Positions 12,571 through 24,225 of a stretch of 64,000 nt of DNA are shown piece by piece. The DNA is taken from the NCBI GenBank assembly GCA_039881145.1, contig JAYKKI010000139.1, positions 558,001-622,000 on the forward strand, in the 5' to 3' direction. A model generated the notes under the pieces. The model was not told the DNA's origin and did not search any database. It saw only the letters and a list, made by a program, of their open reading frames with translations. The position numbers and the translations under genes are program-made. Within the stretch, counting starts at the first letter, position 1. The number at the start of each line of letters is the position of its first letter. This DNA is from Druceiella hillmani (taxonomy: Eukaryota > Arthropoda > Insecta > Lepidoptera > Hepialidae).

Positions 12571-13020
12571 TTGGATTTAATCCAGCTGAATGCGGGGCTA
12601 GGCTCAACAGTCAAGACCGAGCTCTCGATGACCCTTGGAGCCCATAAATCTTGTATCGCTTGTGTCCAGGAGCAGTACGCCCCAGGAGGTGCAGCCTGGA
12701 ATTGGAGCCCTTCCTAGTTTTGGAGAAGAGACCCAATCTCAAGGCCGCAATAGTCCCATACCCGAAAGGACTGAACATCCTGTCCTTGGAACATCTATCG
12801 ACAGCATATTACGTAGTGAATATCTCTCGACCCATAACCTGTTATAGGAACAAGCATTTATTTTCAGTACTCAATAGTCACCGAAGTCTTCTGCAAGCAC
12901 CTCAACACTATCCTTCACTCAACCGGGCGCCTCCACTAGCCTAGTACCACCAGCACCCGTTTCAGGACAGGGTACCAAGACTGGGATATATTTATCAAAA
13001 TTCTCTGCCGAGAGCTCGAT
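12571..13020 (+). pseudogene. R1-type ORF2 endonuclease domain, broken
   Basis: The frame from 12571 reads LDLIQLNAGLGSTVKTELS and then CIACVQEQYAPGG. This corresponds to the start of the APE-type endonuclease of R1 LINEs, QLN then (V)QEPY with the catalytic Glu. Pro of the QEPY box is Gln here. A TAG follows at about 12728. The domain continues in another frame with RPNLKAAIVPYPKGLNILSL and HLSTAYYVVNISR (12740-12830). The endonuclease would nick target DNA, but at least two frame changes make it inactive. Confidence 0.7.
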
Positions 13021-14180
13021 GATTTTTCTATGTTGTCGAAATGTGTGGATTGCTTTAATGATATGACTCTTGAGTATCTTGGCAGAGTGATCGTCAGTAC
13101 AGAAGGGAGGATTGGACACGGCTCGACTGGGTCCACAGAAGAGGGACCCTTGGTACAGCAGCATCCTACAGACACCGCGTTCGGAGTACCAGAAAAAAGA
13201 CGTAATTACAAGCGCTCTAAGAACCACGGAAAACTAGGGGAAATTATTGAGGCTCACCGGGTGGCCTTAGTAGATGCCCGGTGTAACTATAATAGAAATA
13301 AACCGACTAGGCGTTCCGACTTTCAGAACTTTGTAACCCGAGTAAGAAATTTGGATACCTGGGTTACCGTATACAGAAGTGTACGGAGCCCCTTGAAATC
13401 CTTCCTTTTTAGCGCTCTTAAAAGAACCGATGATAGTTACACCGGGAACATTCGGGAGATACTCTAATACCTGTTGACATCACTCTTCTCTGTTAACGAC
13501 CCTGACCTTGACACAGTCGAACAGCGGAGTATCAAGTATGCGGCGAGCTTACTTCCAGATAGCAGCTCTGATCCGGAGCTGCGACATTCAGATTTGGATG
13601 TCAGCGGGGAGAACCTCAACTCGAAAAAGGCTCCAGGTATTGGTATAAATGATCACAAATTAGTAAACGATGTATGGAAAAGCGCGGCGCATGAGATACG
13701 TGTTATTTTTAACCGCTATCATTGCACGGGCCACTTTCCAAAGGTGTGGAAAGTGGGGAAGCTTAAGGTCACGCCGAATAGTAATGGGAAATCACCTAGG
13801 GATTCAAAATTCTACAGACCCATTACGTTTCTTCCCGCCTTCGGGAAGTTGCTCGAGCATTCGTCGGATTCCGATAGACAATTCGATTTTCGTTCCGGAG
13901 TGTCCACATCGGACGCAATTACAGCAGCTTTGTCTTCTGTCGACGAATGCCCAGGCAAATACATTTTAAGAATTTTTGGATAATTCCAGCGCATTTTAAA
14001 ATGCCTGGTGGTCAGCTATCTTGTCAGCGCTAGAATCCCGGGGAAAGTCAAGGGACCTCCACCGCATTATTATGGATTATTTCTATGCTCGTGTTGTCTT
14101 TTTGCAAGTTGCAGACATCGAAGTTAGGAAAACGTCTTTTTTCACTGCAGTGAGCATGACGATGCACGTAGAGTTTTGTT
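13021..14180 (+). pseudogene. R1-type ORF2 linker and reverse transcriptase, broken
   Basis: One frame covers 13030-13983 with a single TAA at 13465. Its C-terminal part shows the RT fingers: KKAPGIGINDHKL, FNRYHCTGHFPKVWKVGKL, FYRPITFLPAFGKLLE and QFDFRSGVSTSDAI. After a frame change near 13970 it continues as FLDNSSAF, a TAA where Asp is expected in the AFDN box, then NAWWSAILSALESRGKSRDL, HRIIMDYFYARVVF and VADIEVRKT. This NAWWxAxLxxL pattern is typical of R1-clade RT. The Asp of motif A is kept, but the YADD motif is not reached before coding ends near 14182. The copy is dead. Confidence 0.85.
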
Positions 14181-14640
14181 AGCAAGATGCTTCTAAACAT
14201 TAACGTAGAATCACGTGGCTCCTTAGAACGTGGTATCTTTAATCACTGAGATTTGGTTGCGAATGGATCGATCTTTGAGCACTTAGAGCGTCCGCAAAAT
14301 GCGTCCTTGAAAATATGGAGATACCAAATGATTTATTGAGAAAGGACAGACTCTACTCTAACCCTGTTGGATAGAAGCTCTATGAATATAGATACGGAAC
14401 ACTATTGAAGGACCTTCGATGGTCCACTCTTTTGTGCGAGGTGGATCGTTATATTTCCCAGGGGGAGCCCTGAGACAACGCGGGTGGATAGCGGGAATAT
14501 GCATTCAACGAAGGTCGCCCATGTTCTAGATTATCCCAAACCTTCTCTAAAGTCCAAACGTATTGAATATGGCCATAAAGTGATCAGTTTTTACCGCAAA
14601 CCTCCACGTGGAATAATCATTGCGACCCTTAATTGTTTCA

Positions 14641-16165
14641 TTAATATGTAAGAATTGTTTAAAGACACATTAACTTGCTTTAACTTTTATGATTTGACAT
14701 TTCTCGTGTTCATAGTTTATAATTTTCTGATAATTTGATTTTCTTTTTAAATGTTTCACTATTTTATCACTAAGGTTTTTCGTTAAGTATTATATCTTTG
14801 TATTATCTCATAATATAAACGATATGAAAATCGGCGATGGGTTGTTTCTAGAAGATTTAAACTCATATCGCTTCTTTCTAGTGAGGATATGCACCTACGA
14901 GTATAAAATATACCTTTACGCAGTATCTATTCTTTGGAAATATTTTAGATAATAAAATTATTTTTAACTTGATTACGTTTAGGGCATTGAAACTTATGTT
15001 TAAACTCTGAAGTTATTGGGTTCAAATATTGAAAGAATCTGTTTATAGGGTTCAGTAGCCAAACTAGGACCCTCACAGTTTTTCCATATCCGACTATCTG
15101 TCTGTCTCTCTGCATTTTATGGTCGTTTTCCTCGCAGACTATTAGTGTGATAAAGCTAAAATGTTATATTCGTATTTATAACTATTACCAAGTTATGAAA
15201 TATTATCTTAACTTTTAAAAAAGTGTTTTTAGATTACTCTAAATAAAAATATATAAACGTTAGGTCGTGGGACCAAATATCCAACATTCGTTAGTTTAGA
15301 GGCTGATTTATATAATATATCTAGATCATTATTATAAAACATGGAGGGTATAAAAAAGGCATGAATATCTTGATACCTTCTAGTGTTCAGCGCGTTAGTC
15401 GATAATAAAGCACACACCCACAATGATAAAAAATAGACAAAGGTAAATATTATAAATTTAATTTAACGTTATTAGAATAATCATGCATAAATTTATAATC
15501 TTTAACAAAATATTTAACAAAAAGCTGTGGAATCGAACAAGGAAATAAAACGTATGCATCCACTTTATGAGGAGAAAGTAACGATGGAATGCGCACACTC
15601 TCCAGAAGAAAGAGGATGCAATAAGGAGGCAGAATGAATTCAGGAGGATGAATTCAGCTTCCTCAAAGAAACCAAGAAACTGGAAAACTCGTTTGGAAGA
15701 TTGAAGCTCCCAACTTGTGATAAGGTCTCCTGGTGTAGATTTTTCTACAAGCTGTACCCTGCCTAAGAGCGACTGGATTTTATACAAATAAGTCAAATTA
15801 CATTTAATACAATTTAATAAATTAATTTAGTTATTAAGATTTAATTTTATTAAACACGAAGCAGACTAACATATAGAGTTAATGAGTGTCATTAATAGAC
15901 ATTTGAGTAAAGAAAATATATTGCTGCTATATCTAACGTACGTATAATAAAAACTAGATATTTAGCATCCTTTATACCGACTCGTGATTCTAAACGAGTT
16001 CCTGTGTCAAATAGTATCGTCAAAGTATGTTTATTTAAAATTCAAAACTTGGTCTATTATGTAAAAACATTCAAAATAAACAAACAAATCCTTATTTGGA
16101 GTTGAATGAACAAACTTTTGATAAGTAATCAAACAAGAAAAAACAATTATTAGGTTTTTGCGTGC
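14641..16165. other. AT-rich intergenic stretch with one unrecognised 112-codon frame
   Basis: A minus-strand open frame at 15458-15796 begins with a G+C-richer part (LLGRVQLVEKSTPGDLITSW) and ends in AT-rich hydrophobic sequence. The richer part (about 15570-15790) contains the direct repeat GAATTCAGGAGGAT/GAATTCAG. I know no family that matches. It may be a decayed repeat or an exon fragment. A stretch near 15060-15130 has CTGTCTGTCTCTC, a short degenerate simple repeat. Confidence 0.35.
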
Positions 16166-16220
16166 GTAGGTTCGTGCATGCTTGCGCGCGCGCGCATTCG
16201 TGCGTGCGTGTGCGTGTTTT
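16165..16220. repeat. Alternating purine-pyrimidine tract (GC/GT-rich)
   Basis: Runs such as GTGCATGCTTGCGCGCGCGCGC and TGCGTGCGTGTGCGTG form one of the few CpG-dense spots in the window. Such alternating tracts can adopt Z-DNA. They are simple-sequence DNA here. Confidence 0.8.
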
Positions 16221-16551
16221 TAATTTCTTAGGTAGGAAATTAATGTCCCCATTCAAATATTTTTGGAAATAGAAAAGAGTGGAGGCTTAGTTTCAAATTA
16301 TTTGTTTTATCTTAATTTAACAGAATAGATTTTTTACTTTCATAGACGGAAAAATATGAAGATATGAAAATATTATTAAAAAAAATTATTTCTAAGCTGA
16401 CACAAACTATTAAACAAATTTATTCTATATATTTAGTCTGGCCGTCTATAAAAAGGTCTCAAGAAGGCTGTTAAAAATAAAATAACAGGGTAAATATTTA
16501 CACATTTTAATGGTCACACGTGAACAAAATAAAAAAAACAACTTCATTACA

Positions 16552-16632
16552 CTGATATAAGAATTATTAAAGTGGCTTTCTTTGGTTGATATAAGAATTA
16601 TTGAAGTATTATTAAAGTGGCTTTCTTTGGGT
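16552..16632. repeat. Short imperfect tandem duplication
   Basis: TGATATAAGAATTATTAAAG followed by TGGCTTTCTTTGG occurs first at about 16552. It recurs from about 16587 with an inserted GAAGTATTATT. The open frame at 16582-16782 starts inside it and is not a recognised protein. Confidence 0.7.
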
Positions 16633-17269
16633 GTCCAACGATTTTATAGAAAATTTGTATCGAAGACAGTTACCTTAACCACAGAGAAATTAAATAAACT
16701 TGCTCCATTCGATATTGAGACCTTTCATGAATCCGTTAAATTTAATGCCTCTGAAATGCTCATTTTTCCAAAATTTCTTTGAATAGAGTTTAAATCCCTT
16801 GTTGAGATTTTTAATTTGTCCAACATTACACTAAATGCATAATGTGCTTTTAAAATGATTCAAAATAATTGAAAATTAAAATAAAAAAAAATCTTGCAAG
16901 TAGTTGATCAAACAAAATGCAAAACATACTTCCTATTTATTTATGCCAGAATCGAACCCTGGTTTCCACAATGCATGTAAGAAACCCTGGTGGTGTGATT
17001 TTTGATCATTCTTGACAGGGTTTTTCTTGTGAAGTCGAAAATGTAACGTCGTTTCTACAGTCAATTCCTGAATTTATTGTAATTTATGCCAAAGTAGTAC
17101 AAACAACTTTAAAATTAGCAATATTTCTTGAGAAGAAAGTGACCATGATTTGATTAAAATGATGACCAAGTTCCGAGCTTAGATAAACAATTTGCAAAGG
17201 AGTTGAAGCAAGAAAATGCTTAGGACCATAGCGTAGCAATCATTTTTCAACTGTTCGCAAACAAACAAG

Positions 17270-17400
17270 CCACTTTTAATTTCGCCATTAATTAATCGCC
17301 GGTTGTGCGGACACCTTATCAACACCTGTCAGCTTCTTAGAGCAGAGAACTTTTACGCAAACTTTTTCTTCTTTACTTTGACCTTTGAACAAATTGTTTA
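17270..17400. promoter_or_regulatory. Candidate noncoding regulatory patch with nuclear-receptor-like site
   Basis: An unusually G+C-balanced patch in AT-rich DNA. It contains ATTAATTAATCG (homeodomain-like core), CACCTGTC (E-box) and TTGACCTTTGAACA at 17378-17391. On the other strand the last reads TGTTCA-A-AGGTCA, a DR1 arrangement of the kind bound by HNF4 or RXR/USP receptors. There is no gene next to it. The call rests on motif density only and is speculative. Confidence 0.25.
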
Positions 17401-20400
17401 AATAGAATTACGATATTTAAGTGTACACGAAACGTGAGAAAGTATGAAGCTAATTCTGACGTCGTCGTCCAAGTTGGTACAGTTTACTTTTCTCTAATGT
17501 AATTTGAACCAAACGGAGATTATTTGTATTAATGAAATCCTCTACCTTTATCAAACTCAAATTTATAGCTAAAGAAGTCATTTTTGCTCAAGGCTTCGCT
17601 CATGTAAATTTCTAAGAAAATTAGTGAAATATTGCAGTAGGGATTCCAAGTACGCCATTATTTACGGGCACAATTCTCAATGCAATCCGCGGGAATGTTT
17701 ATATGAAATATCGCGAATCACTTTTGCTCCCTTTCAATAAGATCCACTTGATGGGTCAGATTAAGACTTACGCAGTGAGGTAATATACACTACAATACAT
17801 TGAAAATCCCTTAAAGATTAGCTTTTATAGTTCTTGAGATATATACCGTAAATAAAATTGATATTTCTTTTTAAAGCTGCTAGTAGCTCAATAATCATGA
17901 AAATTTCCCAAATGCTTCAAGAGGACTTAGAAATTTTAAATTTAGCGTGTAGCTATTATTTAGCATATAAATGAAAGAAAAGTGCAGAAACTCATCAAGG
18001 GTTAATTAATTTTTTTACTAAAATTAATAGCGTATAAACCATAAAACGTTTGTATGAAATTTGATTGAATATATTTGAATTGTTTTGATTTTGGTATGCA
18101 ACTCACATAGTTTATGTTTGCGCTAAATTACTTTTTTTCTATTTTGCTTGTTGCCTAAATGAAACTATAATATACTTACCTTCCTTGTACTTTCGCACGC
18201 GGTACTTGCTCAATAGATGGCCTTACTTGTGTTTTATACGTTATATTATGTCTAAACACATCAATATGTGCATTTATGAAATTTTGGGTGCTTATCTCAT
18301 AAATAGTTTCAATGAATTTGACTTAATATTTTAAGCCGGTGTATTATAGGCCTTTCTTAATATTTTGGATTTATAAAGATGTTCCCATGTACTATATAAC
18401 TTAGTATGTTTTAGTAATATTTGGGATATATTTCGTAATGTATTAATTCTTAGCCAAAATCGAGAAATTTTCATAATATATAAATATAAAAATTGTTTTG
18501 TATGGATAATCGTACAGCTCGAAAAAAGTTTTAAATCCAAATAACCATCCAATTCTAAGTAGTTTATACGTATTTATTTGGGAGGAAGCTAATTAAATCT
18601 AAAAGGAGTGCATTTAAAGTATGCAGTTTAAATCTAATATATACATTTTTGGGTAATTATCATATCTTTTATTTGAACTTTGCACATTTTTGTTTCTGTA
18701 AAGTTTTACTTGCCATTAAACATTTACTTATTTCAAATATAAAAGTTATGTCCACCCTTTAAAAATATTAAAGTACATCTGTTAAATTGGAATTTTCTTA
18801 TTCTAGTTACTTATTTATTTATGTTTCTTTGTTTACATTTCCGTCCATTTTGATGTGGGAGATTTTACCCAAATCATAATTTATTATTATCGTATTTAAA
18901 TATATGCTAAGCTGTATATACAGGTAACATAAGAATCAGAGCGAGTCGTGTACGCATAAACTTTAAGCCAATTGCGCTGACATAAATAGTTTTATGTTCC
19001 TATTGTAATAGCTTTATAGATATTAAGTATATGAAAAAAAGTCATATATTTTTTATGTATTTAGATAGTTCATGTCAATTACTGTTAGTCAATAACCTCC
19101 AATATTGACACATGGTGAAAAACTCAATTAAATCAATATTTATCAAAATTAATATTTTCAATATGCAAATCATAAAAGTCGTAGAAATACTAGTGTCACA
19201 GGGAAAAAAAATAATTTTAAGATAAAAAAATTACAAATTTAAACATTCATGTGCATGCTATCCACGTGGGTTGTTTTCCAAATCTTGTGGTCTTTGTATT
19301 GATACCTTATTTCTCATAAATTTTAAAACCTAATTTAAATTATTTTTTTATTTAACTAAATTTCAACATAAAACTAAATACAATCTAACCAAAATTTAAA
19401 AATCTCTTATGATATTTACATAAATTGTGAAATAGAGTAACGACGACGGTAAGATCTTTCTCCCGCACGTGAATCAATAAGTGAAGCCACCGCGAATCTT
19501 CCAGTAATATTCAAGTATATAAGAAAAAATCTGCTTTATTGACGTAATCTTTAAAACTTTAATAAAACAACTTTATGTAATATCTAGGTACCAAAATAAA
19601 TATGAAATTTATCTGTATCGTAGCAAATGGCTTTTTCTAAACTATTTGGAGAATATAGTTTTATCTTCGATGACCTCATAAAGGGTAAGAATTATATAGA
19701 ACCATCAAGCCTTATGGTACCAAAGAAGCTTTAAAACAGTCTATCCGTTGATTTATTTTTACTTATCTTTTGAAGCTCGCAATGACTCCACATAGACGAA
19801 CATACTTATATACGTTTATACCAACATACGTACATTACGGACTCCGATGTTATTCGTACCTATCCACTGTAATTTTGCCCTAAAATACACTCTTTTTTAG
19901 AATTTTAAGACCTCCATTCTTCTACTAGATGATAATACAAAATGCTAATGCAAATTTTTTGAGATGCTAATGCAAATTTTAATGCAAGTTTATGCGAGAT
20001 GCTAATGCAATTTTTTTTAAAGTTTTTAAGTAGAAAACAAGTAACGTAAACTGAATCCTGCGTTTTGATAAGATTTCATTGGACACCGAATACCACAAGA
20101 AAGATAAACATTACAATCGGGTCTTGCTCAATAGACAGTGTTATTTATATTCTGATCATAATAATATGTTATTCTCTCAAAAATTACATAATAAATTAAA
20201 TATGTGCCTTCTAAATTAAAAATATAAATCATTTTTTCTACTGTAAAAATTGTTTACCAACATGAAAATACATTATTTTATAAAAAACATATCCAATCGC
20301 CTTTGTTTTCTACAATACATTACATATTTTATGTTTCCACGACAGAAAGACACCGTAAAAATTTGATAAACGTTCCTTTTCACCAATTTTAAAATGGAAC

Positions 20401-22587
20401 ACTAGAAATTATAAAAATAGTAAATTAGATTTTTAGTTCCATCCTGTATAGGACATATGCAGAGTTTTTCAATATGCATTGTGGGTGCGTATAAAAAAAT
20501 TCTTAGGAAACGTTCCTCGTACAAGAACTTCTTTTTTGTTTTCAAAATTAGGAAATATAATCTGACCAATTTATACATTTCCCCGGCATATTTTGAAAAA
20601 CTCGTACCCCAAAAGGAAAAAATTATATCCTTATTCGATCTTTCCACGTAATTGAACAATTAAAGTAACATTAATTTTTTGTGATGAATTTTTTTCAGAA
20701 AAAGAAAACTAAATTTAGCGTGTTTATGAATTACATTAATCCTCACTACTATGTAGTCAATAAGAGTTTTAATTTTCTTTTTTAATTCAGATGTCTTGTG
20801 GGTTATTGAGTGAAAGTGTGAATTGTATGAATTTCTAAGCATTTATTGCTGAAAATATACATGCAATACAAGTACGAACCTCCCCATCTTCTCCCCAACA
20901 ACAAGATTAAAAAAAATGGTGTAACTGGAAGTTTAGTTAAAGTTTACCAAAAACTGTAGCGATAATCAATAATGCTATAATTATTTTATCAATTCATATT
21001 GTTCCATGTATACAAATAATACACTAAGCATACTAAAAACATTAAAAACATTTCCATAAAAAACGATCGAGGGTATGAAGTATAAGCAAATATTAACACT
21101 TTTTTCGAAATTATTGTCTTTTATATGCCATTTGTGTGTTTGTTTGTTTACACATCACATGACAAGTACTGACTAACCCAATAGAATGGAATTTTTTGAA
21201 CATTCAGTTTTGAGCAATAACATAGTTTTCACTTTATCTCAAGCTATTCACTCGATTAGAAGATATACGAATATCATGTTTTCAAAAACTAATTTACATT
21301 GCAGTAGTAAAACAATAATAAATAAGTACTTACCTACTCAACGTATAGTAATAACATAAATATATAGTATATCTGTGAACACCAATACAGCAAATGATAT
21401 AACGCTACGCATATTTTAAATCGTGCAATGTCATTTTTTACCCAGACATATGTTGATATAGCCAGACGTGAGGTTTGAAAGACGGTTCCTAATCATCAGA
21501 CATGTTTGGCATTAATTCGGTTCCAGTGTGTTCATTCTATGTTCCAGTGGTTTTATCATACGGATTTGAGTGTATGTAAGATCTTAAAAAAGAGATAGCA
21601 AATATATTTTGGTTTCAAATAACTTGATAAAAATTATTTTATTTTATATTTGAAATTATTTTTATTTCTCATGTACTTTATGTGTAATAATGGTTTTAAA
21701 AAATCATCATAAACCTAAAGATGAGAACTTATTAAACATGTTTTTCAGGTCTGATACTGGCTTTTAATTACTTAAAATAAAATTCAGTTTAATATTATAG
21801 AATGAATTGAATGGTTACTTTTTCTTTAAAACAACTGACATAATGAAATCATATTAAAAGATAACCAGTTTTGCTTTTTCCCTACACTTAATCTACGCGC
21901 TATTTCAGTATTAAAGCGATTAATAACAGCAACCATGGAAAGAAAGATTTTAATTTTAAAAGACATCGTCCTGCAGTTAAAAAGTAAGGGATGAAGGCAT
22001 GCAAAAACTTGGATTTTGAAAGCTCTTAAGTATGTACCTAAAAAAGGCCCTAGATTACGTTACCCAATTTAGAAGACAGGCAAGTCATGTATATGAAAAG
22101 AGAAAAACAATTTAGAAGTAAAACTTCCTTCAATTTTTTGTTAAACTTTCGAATGTCTCATCGGATGACAACCAAGTTTCAATTTTTGTTAAAAGTTTTA
22201 ACATCTTTTTTACTTTAAGTTCGATATTAAATCGCCAGCGCCTGGAGTATTAAATAGTAGAATATTACGTAACTTTTACAGATGCGAAAGAAAATCTCTT
22301 AAATATTAGTTTCTGACCACGGCCGTATCGGAGTGGGTGAAAGCATATCTCTTGCTTGTTAACGTTTGAACGGATTGTCCAAATTATATGTGTTTTTTTT
22401 TTAATTAATCAATATTTCGTGACGCACAATGAGTCTATTTTTAATTTGTTTTATAAAAAAATTTACTATGGTACATAACAAAAAATCTGAATAACTTCAT
22501 TTATAAAGAGTAGCAAGTAGATAAGAAAAATTTGGTTGTTTTTTCTCATCTTACCTTGACTTTAGTAGCCTTGATCGCAGTCTTTAA

Positions 22588-22588
<1 letters not shown>
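17401..22588. other. Long AT-rich stretch without recognised gene
   Basis: No coding sequence is recognised on either strand. A patch at about 17640-17780 is richer in G and C without an open frame. At 19930-20015 a short degenerate repeat of GATGCTAATGCAA occurs three times. Open frames near 18331, 20402, 20457 and 20660 are rich in Lys, Phe, Ile and Tyr, and I take them for chance frames of AT-rich DNA. Confidence 0.45.

Positions 22589-22632
<44 letters not shown>
22589..22632. repeat. (TA)n microsatellite
   Basis: About 20 uninterrupted TA units. Confidence 0.95.
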
Positions 22633-22635
<3 letters not shown>

Positions 22636-24177
22636 GTATAAATTTGGGAAACTTAAAATGTTGCGCTAATTCTACAGAATATAGTTTAGTATATTGCAAA
22701 TTTGAATTTTTTATTTTAGTGCTACGTTAACTTTACAAACTGCAATAAGATGTAAAAATGTTTTCTGTTGTAATGGAAAAAGGACGCACGGACGTTAATT
22801 AATTAACGGACGGTAATAATTATCAAATAATTGTGGAAATTCTTCATTGAAAATTATCTGTAACCACACATTTTCGTTTTTTATTAAATATCAAAATAAT
22901 TTCTTTTATTTATGAATATATAAAGAGATATCAAAAAATATTGTAAAATTTGTAAAAATCTCATTTCTTGCACCATTTTCAATTATTTGACAATATTTTG
23001 TTAACTATGGTAGAAAAATAATCTCTAATAAATTTTCCAAATTAAATATTAGAAGTTATATAAATTCAAATTATAATACTCGAAAAGAACCTTATAAATA
23101 AGGGAAGTGTCGAAGTTATATGCAGTTTACCGCACACGGAAACAAATCGCTACAGTGAAACTAATTAAGTTTTAATTTTACAACTTACTTGGTAAATTTT
23201 ATATAAAATTCTAAAAAAATGGTAGGATATTTTTAAAAATATTATAATAAATTATTTAAGAAAAAACAAAGAATTTTTTTTATTATGTGTTACCATAGTA
23301 CTACCTAAAATCCATTAATATAAAAATAATTTTGGAAACATGTATAAAGAATATAACAAAATATTACGTTTATCTGATAAGTACAAGTATTCTAAAAAAA
23401 TGTTAAACTGTGGCTTATCCACAACACATTTTGTGCGAGCTATGTTAAAAGGAAATTTATTTCAGTAGGATATCCGTGTAAAATCGTATTATTTATTTAC
23501 TACACTATTTTAATTTTTAAAAAATTTAATTTTTTTAAAAATTACTAGGCTACAGTTAATCTACCTCCTCGGCGATATAATATTATGTTGGATAATTAAA
23601 ATGTTAAGTCTCAAAAAGGACCTTCAAATCCCACTTAAAACAGAAAGATACGGTTTAGGAATTTTACTCTATGGTAGAGTTCTTTGGGGCGACAACTTAA
23701 GTATTTTATTGTTTTAAAATGTGTAATTTTTAAACTTAAAAAAAAACCTACTAAACCTTTTTCAGTAAGTGACAACACAGCTGAGATTTCAATGCACCGA
23801 TCTCAGGTTCAAATCGCACATTTTGTTATTTTTCTCTTTTTTTTAAAATAATTGTAAAAAAATTTATTATATTTTTTTTATATATACTTCGTAATTTTTC
23901 ACCTGTAATATAACAAATAAATTACTGATTAACGTATAAAACTGTGATTCGTATTCGAATCCTAAATTTTTCTCCAAATACTTTGTTAAACCAAATGTAA
24001 GCAATAAGCTTTATCAAAACTATTAATTATGTGCAGAAGTCAAAGTATTATGCAAAATTTAAATATCGCAAAAACTTGTATAAAAAATAATAAAATATAA
24101 AGCATTAAAAAAACTAAAACCGTTTTTAATTTAGTTTTTTTTTTCATTATACTTATATAACTTAGCTAATCTTTAAT

Positions 24178-24225
24178 GTAACTGTATGTAATTTTGAGGT
24201 GCACCTTAAAATTACATATAGTTAC
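24178..24225. repeat. 48-bp near-perfect palindrome (hairpin)
   Basis: The two 24-base halves are reverse complements except at two positions. Both exceptions would be G-U wobble pairs in plus-strand RNA. The centre is AGGTGCACCT with no spacer. The arms start GTAACTGTATGTAATTTT and end AAAATTACATATAGTTAC. It is too short for a transposon with coding capacity, so it is a fold-back repeat or a hairpin-forming RNA. Confidence 0.8.

Larger units (their letters stand above)
12320..14640 (+). mobile_element. R1-clade non-LTR retrotransposon (LINE), degenerate
   Basis: The block is much richer in G and C than its surroundings, with sharp edges at about 12320 and 14640. In order it holds a gag-like zinc-knuckle tail (ORF1), an apurinic-type endonuclease start, a linker, and the first half of a reverse transcriptase (ORF2). 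All are on the plus strand and broken by stops and frame changes. After about 14180 no further coding is recognisable. The rest (for example GGATCGTTATATTTCCCAGG near 14445) may be decayed ORF2 or 3' untranslated region. No target-site duplication or poly(A) end was found. R1-clade elements include the rDNA-specific R1, but no 28S sequence flanks this copy. Confidence 0.85.

Noticed and set aside
12919..13227. 102-codon minus-strand frame inside the R1 relic
   Set aside because: It is the antisense shadow of the LINE coding sequence. The plus strand carries the recognisable motifs.
15458..15796. 112-codon minus-strand frame as a membrane protein
   Set aside because: The hydrophobic half is plain AT-rich sequence and the other half contains a short direct repeat. 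There is no recognised family, so it is left as an unnamed stretch.
22798..22815. GTTAATTAATTAAC palindrome as an operator
   Set aside because: Short AT palindromes are expected often in such AT-rich DNA, and no neighbouring gene exists.
23790..23825. tRNA gene suggested by a GGTTCAAATCG B-box
   Set aside because: No A-box or pairing arms were found at the required distances.
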